DNA of 22,929 bases from Gemmatimonadota bacterium (GTDB lineage Bacteria; Latescibacterota; UBA2968; UBA8231), in assembly GCA_028875335.1 (NCBI GenBank), contig JAPPEF010000223.1:1-22929 (forward strand), in the 5' to 3' direction. Under the pieces are notes generated by a model. It did not search any database. It was not told where the DNA came from and saw nothing but the letters and a program-made list of their open reading frames with translations. The position numbers and the translations under genes were made by a program. Each line of letters starts with the position of its first letter. Within the stretch, counting starts at the first letter, position 1. Positions 14,118 through 19,337 of the stretch are shown here, piece by piece.

Positions 14118-15134
14118 TCACTGGAGCAGCAGCAGCTTGCGGACTTGTGTGTACTCGCCGGCTCGCAACTGGTAGAGATACACTCCGCTAGTTACCGCTC
14201 GCCCCGCTTGGTCGCGGCCGTCCCAGCGCACGGAAAACGTCCCGGCCGCGCTAGGTCCCTGCACGAGTACGGCCACCGGTTGGCCGAGCAGATTGTAGAT
14301 TGTCAGCTCGACTTGGCTCGGCTGCGGCAGCGCAAAGCGGATGACCGTGTTGCTGTTGAACGGATTGGGTGCGTTCTGCTCTAGGGCGAAAGCTTGGGGA
14401 ACGGACGCCTGATCAGATGTCTCCACTGCCGTCTCCACCACTTTTTCCGTTTCCTCCGCTTCCTCCGCTTCCGTATCGAAGCTGCCGAACATGTTCTGGA
14501 TGTCGGCCGGTTCGACTATTTCGACTATTTCGACTATTTCGACTGTTTCGACTGTTTCGACTGTTTCGACTGTTTCCTCTGTTTCGACTGTTTCGACTGT
14601 TTCCTCTGTTTCGACTGTTTCCACCACTTCCTCCTCGATGGGCGGCAGATCCGCTAGCGCCAGCACCACCTCGTCGCGGAGTTCGTCCATGGCTATCAAG
14701 AAAGTGGTTTTGAAGCGGAAGATACCCTCGTGGTCGATGATGGCAAAAGTCTGATAGGTTTGCCCGTAATCGCTCGCCATTTGGCTGGCGTTCAGCAAGA
14801 GGGGCATGGTCACGCCCTTGCCTAAGCGCCAGCGGGTGTTCACCTGTTCAGCGGTGCCGTCCCACACATCCGCCCCTAGGGCGACAAAGCGCTCGTCGGC
14901 AAATTCTTGCCAGATTTCTTCGAAGCTCTCGGCACGCGAGAGACAGGCCGGTCAGCTATAGCCCAAAAAGAAAATCAGCACGACTTGGCCCTCGAAGTCG
15001 CTCAGGGCGGCTTGGCCGCCGTCGACCCGGTCTAAGGCGAAATCGGGGGCCGGATCCCCTACTCGTGGTGCTGCGTCTAGGGCAGAGACTCCCAACACCG
15101 CTAAAGTTGCCAAGTGCAACAAAGGTTTGTTCAT
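14118..15134 (-). CDS. Secreted Sec-containing thioredoxin-fold protein with TVE repeat and FlgD/Por-type C-terminal module
   Basis: This 338-residue protein is read through an in-frame TGA at 14952-14954, residue 61, as selenocysteine. Order: signal peptide (about 1-22, ending ALDAA), redoxin domain starting GDPAPDFALDRVDGG, then VVLIFFLGYS-U-PACLSRAESF. Sec therefore takes the place of the first Cys of CxxC. The fold continues past the TGA with ERFVALGADVW and FAIIDHEGIF. Next come an acidic (T/I)VE repeat (about 167-208) and an Ig-like module (about 248-338: APNPFNSNTVIRF, YNLLGQPVAVL, GVYLYQL) typical of cell-surface sorting or anchoring. AAGGAGG lies 6 nt before the ATG. Both parts are in the same frame with no other stop, and a SECIS-like hairpin follows the TGA. 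The alternative is a nonsense mutation, but the exact position argues against it. It is the last gene of the operon. Confidence 0.85.
14511..14618 (-). repeat. Twelve 9-nt tandem repeats encoding TVE/IVE/TEE
   Basis: Twelve uninterrupted 9-nt units occur: three TTCGACTAT, seven TTCGACTGT and two TTCCTCTGT on the plus strand. On the coding strand each unit gives Ile-Val-Glu, Thr-Val-Glu or Thr-Glu-Glu. Because the unit is a multiple of three, copy-number change alters only linker length between the Sec-redoxin domain and the C-terminal module. Serine/phenylalanine-rich frames on the plus strand here are by-products. Confidence 0.9.
14926..14942 (-). promoter_or_regulatory. SECIS-like stem-loop downstream of the in-frame UGA
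   Basis: In the mRNA, CUCUCG-CGUGC-CGAGAG forms a perfect 6-bp stem with a 5-nt loop containing GU. It begins 9 nt after the UGA. Bacterial SECIS elements bind SelB through an apical loop with an early G (often GU) roughly 15-20 nt after the UGA, and this fits. The hairpin is inside the coding region, as in known bacterial selenoprotein genes. Confidence 0.7.
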
Positions 15135-15145
15135 AACCAACCTCC

Positions 15146-16006
15146 TTAGGTTTGCCGTACGAACTTCTGAATGCGGTGGTCAGTTTGCACTTCACCTACG
15201 TACAGGTCGCCGCGGGAATCCATCCAGATGCCGTGGGGACAGCCGAGAAATTCTCCCGGTGCGTCAATGCGCTCGCCCGATCCCCACTGCGCGAGCCATT
15301 CGCCGTCGAGGTTAAGAATGCTCACCCGCTGGTCGAGTTCCGCGACATAGACCGTATCTCCGTCGAGAAAGATCGTATCGGGATGGTGAAAACCACCCCA
15401 TTCGTCTAGGTAGTTGCCGTCTAAATCGAAAAATTGGATGCGGTTGTTGGCGCGGTCGGCCACCATTAGCCGTCCGCGCTGGTCCACGCGCACGCAGTGG
15501 GGCAGGTCGAACTCTCCTGGGCCGGTACCCGGACGGCCCCACGTCTTGATGAATTCGCCGTTGGGTGAATACTTGTGGATGCAGGTGTTGCCATAGCCGT
15601 CGGATACGTAGATATAGCCGTCGGCGTCAAGCGCCAAGTCAGTAGGCAGCCGGAAGGGCTCGCCCTCCGCGCCTTCTTGGTCTGGCGTGCCCAAGGTCAT
15701 CAGCAGCTCGCCGTCGCGGGTGAACTGGCGTACGCAGTGGGTTTCGCGTTCGATGCACCAGATTTGGTCGCGCTCGTCGATAAAGATGCCGTGCGCGTCC
15801 TTCAGCACCTCTTCGCCCCACGAGGCGACGAAGCGCCCCTCGCGGTCGAAGACGACCATGGGACGCTCGCTGCGGCTGTACACATAGACCCGATCTTCGG
15901 AATCGCAGGCCACGGCTGGAACCCAGCCAAAGCGCCAGCCCTCCGGCAACTCGAACCAATCCTGCTGCACCTCATAGGTGAATGCTCCGCTGCCTACTAA
16001 GGTCAT
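15146..16006 (-). CDS. 6-bladed NHL-repeat beta-propeller protein
   Basis: A 286-residue protein made of NHL-type blades: DAHGIFIDERDQIWCIER, LPTDLALDADGYIYVSDGYG, LPHCVRVDQRGRLMVADR, FLGCPHGIWMDSRGDLYVGE. This family includes peptidyl-alpha-hydroxyglycine amidating lyase-like proteins, but catalytic identity cannot be assigned. There is no signal peptide, so it is probably cytoplasmic. GAGGAG lies 7 nt before the ATG. It is the middle gene of an operon: the aldo/keto reductase ends 46 nt upstream and the selenoprotein begins 11 nt downstream. A TATACT hexamer at 16027-16032 (plus strand AGTATA) could give it an extra promoter, though no matching -35 is visible. Confidence 0.85.
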   Translation of the reverse strand: MTLVGSGAFTYEVQQDWFELPEGWRFGWVPAVACDSEDRVYVYSRSERPMVVFDREGRFVASWGEEVLKDAHGIFIDERDQIWCIERETHCVRQFTRDGELLMTLGTPDQEGAEGEPFRLPTDLALDADGYIYVSDGYGNTCIHKYSPNGEFIKTWGRPGTGPGEFDLPHCVRVDQRGRLMVADRANNRIQFFDLDGNYLDEWGGFHHPDTIFLDGDTVYVAELDQRVSILNLDGEWLAQWGSGERIDAPGEFLGCPHGIWMDSRGDLYVGEVQTDHRIQKFVRQT

Positions 16007-16052
16007 GGGATGCTCCTCTTTAGGATAGTATACGTACTTTTGCGTCGATAAT

Positions 16053-16976
16053 TCATATTCTCTGCAACTTTTCTATTTCATCGGCGGGCAAAAGTTGCGC
16101 TCCGGCAGCGGCGTTGGCGCGGGCTTGGGCCGCTGACTTGGCACCGGGGATGGCCACTGGCGCGGCTGGATGGGAAATGACGTACTGGAGGGCTTTTTCC
16201 ACCATGGCTTCTCCGGGTGCGGCGATTTCGGCGAGGCGCTCGACTTGGGCTAGCTGGGCCTCGAATTTGGCGCGCTGTGGCTCGCCGGTGTTGAGGGGCT
16301 GCCGCACTTCGTCGGTAAAAACCGACTCCTTGGTGTAGCGGCCAGACAAAAGCCCCTTGGCCAGTGGCCCTCGCACCAGCACGGCAATGCCGTGCTCTTG
16401 GCAATAGGGCAAAAGCTCGGCTTCGGCCTGGAGGTTGACCAGCGAATAGTCTATCTCCACCACCGAGCAGTCGCCTCGGGCGTTGAAGCGCTGGAGGACT
16501 TCTAAGCTGTCGGTCGAAATGCCAAAGGCCCGCAGCCGTCCTTCCTCGACGAGCGCGGCAAAGGCATCCAAGTAGATCGACGGATCGGCGATGTTGCCGT
16601 CGTGGCACAGCAGGACATCGTGCCAGTCCGTGCGCAGCCGGTGCAGGGAAGCGTGGGCGCACAGGCGGATCATATCGACCGTGGTTTTGGGCACGCCCTG
16701 CCCGGTGCGCGCTCCCCAATTGCCGATTTTGCTGACGACAAAAACTTGGTACCGGATGCCGGCCAAAGCGCGCCCCAAGCGCTCCTCAGACAGCCCGTTG
16801 GGGGTGCCGTAGGACTCGGCCGCGTCGAAGAGATTGACGCCGCAGTCAAAGGCCGTGCGCACGGTGTCCCAAGCGGTAGCCTCGTCGATGGGACCCCATT
16901 GGTTGCCGATGTTCCAGGTTCCCAAACCGATGGCTGAGACCTGCCAGCCCGTTTGGCCAAATGCTCTGTACAACAT
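16053..16976 (-). CDS. Aldo/keto reductase family oxidoreductase
   Basis: A 307-residue TIM-barrel NAD(P)H-dependent oxidoreductase. The expected catalytic tetrad is visible: D51 (LFDAAESYG), Y56, K83 (VVSKIG) and H125 (VLLCHDGN). The opening LYRAFGQTGWQVSAIGLGTW and the C-terminal VAIPGAKSAAQARANAAA cofactor loop are typical of the family. The substrate is unknown. AAGGAG lies 8 nt before the ATG. It is the first gene of the operon with the NHL propeller and the selenoprotein, transcribed divergently from the MsrA operon. Confidence 0.92.
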   Translation of the reverse strand: MLYRAFGQTGWQVSAIGLGTWNIGNQWGPIDEATAWDTVRTAFDCGVNLFDAAESYGTPNGLSEERLGRALAGIRYQVFVVSKIGNWGARTGQGVPKTTVDMIRLCAHASLHRLRTDWHDVLLCHDGNIADPSIYLDAFAALVEEGRLRAFGISTDSLEVLQRFNARGDCSVVEIDYSLVNLQAEAELLPYCQEHGIAVLVRGPLAKGLLSGRYTKESVFTDEVRQPLNTGEPQRAKFEAQLAQVERLAEIAAPGEAMVEKALQYVISHPAAPVAIPGAKSAAQARANAAAGAQLLPADEIEKLQRI

Positions 16977-16999
16977 GTGTTGTCTCCTTTCTGCGTTTC

Positions 17000-17027
17000 A
17001 AGGTAAGAGACTGCCTGCGTCGGTCAA
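17000..17027 (-). promoter_or_regulatory. Candidate promoter of the aldo/keto reductase-selenoprotein operon
   Basis: On the minus strand TTGACC (17027-17022) and TACCTT (17005-17000) are 16 nt apart and about 25 nt upstream of the reductase ATG. The identical -10 hexamer occurs in the divergent promoter for the MsrA operon. Confidence 0.4.
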
Positions 17028-17037
17028 GCGGTGCGCG

Positions 17038-17066
17038 TTGCCGGGGAGCACGGAGGTTCCTACCTT
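17038..17066 (+). promoter_or_regulatory. Candidate promoter of the small membrane protein-MsrA operon
   Basis: TTGCCG (17038-17043) and TACCTT (17061-17066) are 17 nt apart, with the ribosome binding site GGAGG only 10 nt beyond the -10. The predicted leader is very short. The match to consensus is moderate. Confidence 0.35.
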
Positions 17067-17086
17067 AAAGTCGTTTGGAGGATGCT

Positions 17087-17287
17087 ATGGAATACTTTGG
17101 CAAGGGGTTGTACCTAATTTTCTTTGCGCTAGTTTTCTGGTTCGTCCACCGGGCCCAGGGTCGCGGCCTCGGTCGCCTCGTCGAGGACAATCACCGGGCA
17201 CACGAGCGGGTCCACCACACCCTAGAGGAGCACCCGAAGGGCGGCACATGGCGGCAATACAAACAGTGGATGGAGGACGCAAAATGA
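17087..17287 (+). CDS. Small single-pass membrane protein
   Basis: A 66-residue protein with one N-terminal membrane helix (LYLIFFALVFWFV) followed by a basic, His-rich amphipathic tail (RLVEDNHRAHERVHHTLEEH). GGAGG lies 5 nt before the ATG. The stop overlaps the MsrA start as ATGA, so the two are probably made together. No family is recognised. The tail could be a coiled coil or a metal- or haem-contacting surface, which is speculative. Confidence 0.65.
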   Translation: MEYFGKGLYLIFFALVFWFVHRAQGRGLGRLVEDNHRAHERVHHTLEEHPKGGTWRQYKQWMEDAK

Positions 17288-17826
17288 GTTTGGAAACTAC
17301 CACTTTGGGCGCGGGTTGCTTTTGGTGCGTCGAAGCTGTGTACCAAGATCTGCGAGGCGTTGCCAGCGCGGTCTCCGGCTATATGGGCGGCGCGTTGGAG
17401 CATCCTACGTACGAGGCCGTTTGCAGCGGCCAGACCGACCACGCTGAGGTCGTCCAACTACAGTTCGATCCCGAGATCATTAGCTTCGATGATTTGCTCT
17501 ACATCTTTTGGCGCACGCACGACCCCACCACGCTCAATCGCCAGGGTGCGGACCGCGGCACCCAGTACCGCTCGGTGATTTTCTATCATAGCCCTGAGCA
17601 GCAAGCGACGGCTGCCGCCTCCAGAGCCGCTACGGACGCGAGCGACCTGTGGGCCGATCCGATTGTAACCGAGATTGCGCCCGTCAGCGCCTTTTGGCCG
17701 GCCGAGGATTACCACCAGAACTACTATCGGCTCAATCCCAACCAGCCCTACTGCGCGATAGTCATCGATCTCAAGATGCAGGCGTTCCGCCAGAAGTTCG
17801 CCGACCGCCTCCAGCCGACTGCCTAG
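17284..17826 (+). CDS. msrA: Peptide methionine sulfoxide reductase A
   Basis: A 180-residue MsrA, full length for the family. The active site is AGCFWCVEAVYQDLRGV, with nucleophile C12. Also visible are SGYMGG, HPTYEAVCSGQTDHAEVVQLQFDP, FWRTHDPTTLNRQGADRGTQYRS and the closing EDYHQNYYRLNP. It reduces the S-epimer of methionine sulfoxide, here probably in the cytoplasm because there is no signal peptide. The active residue is an ordinary Cys, not Sec. It starts in an ATGA overlap with the upstream small gene; five nt separate its stop from the next start. Confidence 0.97.
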   Translation: MSLETTTLGAGCFWCVEAVYQDLRGVASAVSGYMGGALEHPTYEAVCSGQTDHAEVVQLQFDPEIISFDDLLYIFWRTHDPTTLNRQGADRGTQYRSVIFYHSPEQQATAAASRAATDASDLWADPIVTEIAPVSAFWPAEDYHQNYYRLNPNQPYCAIVIDLKMQAFRQKFADRLQPTA

Positions 17827-17831
17827 GCGTC

Positions 17832-18983
17832 GTGGCCACTGCCATTAGTCGGCTGCACGCCGCGGATTTTGAAGAGACCCTCGACGTCCTCAACCTCGCC
17901 TTTGGCAAAGCGCCGCCCCGAGATTTTGAGGCCATTTTGCCGGCCCTGTACCGGCGCGGGGAAGAGGAGATGAGTTGGAACTTTGGCTTGCGCGAAAACG
18001 GCCGCATCCGCGCCATCGTCGGGCTGTTTCCCCTTGCGTACCGATGGGGAGGTGAGATTCTGCGGGTGGCTGGCATCGGCGGCGTTTCCTGCCATCCGCA
18101 CGCCCGTGGTCGGGGCTATATGCAGCAGCTCATGGCCCACTGCGTCCAAGCCGCGCCCGCAGAGGGTTTTCACCTGTCTTGGTTGGGGGGGCAGCGCCAG
18201 CGCTACGGCTATTTTGGCTACGAGAAGTGCGGCGTGTACTACAGGCTTACGCTGAGCCAAACCAATGTGCGCCACGCCTTCGGGGCCGCTGATTTTGGGA
18301 TTGGCTTTCTCCCGCTTGAGCGCGGGGATCGCACGCACCTGCAAGGCGTGATTGGTCTGCACGATGCCCAGCCGTTTCGCGGGGTGCGCGCTCCGCATCG
18401 TTTCTACAACCTGCTCCTGAGCTGGGGGCATCGGCCCTATGTGGCTCGCTCGCGCGATGGCCGCATGATCGGCTACCTCGTGGCCCAAGCCGACCGGACG
18501 TGCGTCACCGAACTGTTAGCTGTCAATGAGGGCGAGCCGGAACTGGACATAGCTGCTGCTTGGGTGCAGCGCTACGGGAATACTAGCTTTGAGCTGCCGC
18601 CTTGGAGCCGCCTCTTGCCCAAGCTGACCCAGCTATGCGAAGGTGTGAGCGCGTCGAGTTCGGGCAATTGGCAGATTTTCGATTGGGCGACGACACTCGA
18701 CGCCTTGCTCAAGACGCGCGCCGCGCTGGTGCCCCTGATGGACGGCGCTGTTGTCGTGGAGATTCCGGGATATGGTCGGGTTGCGCTGGAGGTGCGGGGT
18801 GACGACGCGCAGTGCGTTCGCACCGAGGCCGCGCCCGCGCTGCGAATGGACCCCTTCACGGCTATGCGCCTGCTCTGCGGTCCCTTGCCGCCCTCGCTCG
18901 TGGTGTCCATGCCTGCTGCGGCAGCTCCCCTCGAACAGTGGTGTCCGTTGCCGCTTTTTTGGGGCCGCCAAGACGGAGTCTAA
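17832..18983 (+). CDS. Eis-like GNAT acetyltransferase
   Basis: A 383-residue protein resembling the Eis family: an N-terminal GNAT domain (acetyl-CoA loop VSCHPHARGRGYMQQLMAH, about residues 84-102), a second GNAT-like part, and a C-terminal segment like the sterol-carrier-type domain of Eis. Eis enzymes acetylate amines on aminoglycosides, polyamines or proteins; the substrate here is unknown. There is no ATG at a sensible place. GTG at 17832, 5 nt after the msrA stop, gives MATAISRLHAADFEETLDVL, which fits the normal start of a GNAT. The open frame continues further 5' only as overlap with msrA. Confidence 0.82.
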   Translation: MATAISRLHAADFEETLDVLNLAFGKAPPRDFEAILPALYRRGEEEMSWNFGLRENGRIRAIVGLFPLAYRWGGEILRVAGIGGVSCHPHARGRGYMQQLMAHCVQAAPAEGFHLSWLGGQRQRYGYFGYEKCGVYYRLTLSQTNVRHAFGAADFGIGFLPLERGDRTHLQGVIGLHDAQPFRGVRAPHRFYNLLLSWGHRPYVARSRDGRMIGYLVAQADRTCVTELLAVNEGEPELDIAAAWVQRYGNTSFELPPWSRLLPKLTQLCEGVSASSSGNWQIFDWATTLDALLKTRAALVPLMDGAVVVEIPGYGRVALEVRGDDAQCVRTEAAPALRMDPFTAMRLLCGPLPPSLVVSMPAAAAPLEQWCPLPLFWGRQDGV

Positions 18984-19004
18984 TCCTGTAGTTTGTTAAA
19001 GATG

Positions 19005-19123
19005 CTAGCCGCTAAATGTCTTAAATGCCAGCCCTGCAATCGCTAAGATCGTCGTGATCTGCAGCGGTATCACCCAGCGGTAGAGAGCGGATAAGGCCGC
19101 TCCGGCGGTAGTGGCTCACTCAT
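19005..19123 (-). pseudogene. Possible frameshifted small membrane protein
   Basis: An ATG at 19123 has GGGAGG 7 nt upstream but its frame stops after 17 codons. One base out of frame, a 36-codon stretch reads ATTAGAALSALYRWVIPLQI followed by TTILAIAGLAFKTFSG and a stop, which looks like a membrane helix with a basic end. A single-base shift near the start would join ribosome binding site, ATG and this stretch into one small membrane protein. It could also be chance. Confidence 0.25.
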
Positions 19124-19249
19124 GGGGCTACCTCCCGATTTGGGGCAAACCCGTCGTTTTCAAGTAAACTTAGGTATGCCGACCATAAAGCCCAGCCATT
19201 GAGGAACCCTCGTGATGAAGATGGGATCGTGCCGCGGATGAAGGGCAAT

Positions 19250-19291
19250 GCAACGGGCCGCGAAGCTATGAAATGCTTCTCGGCCCGTTGC
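19250..19291. terminator. Strong 42-nt hairpin between convergent genes
   Basis: GCAACGGGCC pairs perfectly with GGCCCGTTGC, extended by GCGAAGC/GCTTCTC with one mismatch, around the loop TATGAAAT. Stem length is 17 bp with one mismatch. It lies 46 nt beyond the stop of the TolB-like gene and 266 nt beyond the Eis-like gene. There is no T-run on either strand, so it is not a standard intrinsic terminator. It may protect 3' ends or be a dispersed palindromic element. Confidence 0.45.
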
Positions 19292-19337
19292 TGTGGTGGC
19301 TGATGCCGTAGCGGGGTACGGCCTGCGTTCGGTTTTC

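Larger units (their letters stand above)
18984..19337. other. 354-nt convergent intergenic region
   Basis: It lies between two converging genes. It contains a decayed short ORF on the minus strand (19005-19123), a 42-nt hairpin (19250-19291) and a smaller hairpin GCCGTA-GCGGGG-TACGGC (19305-19322). I see no intact gene and no tRNA. Confidence 0.6.

Noticed and set aside
14511..14618. CRISPR or regulatory repeat array
   Set aside because: Units are 9 nt, contiguous without spacers, and in frame with a protein-coding gene.
14369..14754. Plus-strand ORFs rich in Phe/Asp/Cys or Ser/Thr/Val over the repeat array
   Set aside because: They are antisense readings of the 9-nt tandem repeat within the selenoprotein gene.
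14118..14867. A separate gene starting at 14867 and another ending at 14952 on the minus strand
   Set aside because: They share one frame, the joined protein is a continuous redoxin, and the gap between them holds conserved coding sequence. They are better explained as one selenoprotein gene.
14952..14954. Genome-wide reassignment of UGA (to Trp or Gly)
   Set aside because: Several well-supported genes here end in TGA, including the first GNAT, EamA, mcrC, the barrel protein and the selenoprotein itself, so UGA is a normal stop.
17284..17826. MsrA as a second selenoprotein
   Set aside because: The active-site codon is TGC in GCFWC, an ordinary cysteine, and the frame has no internal TGA.
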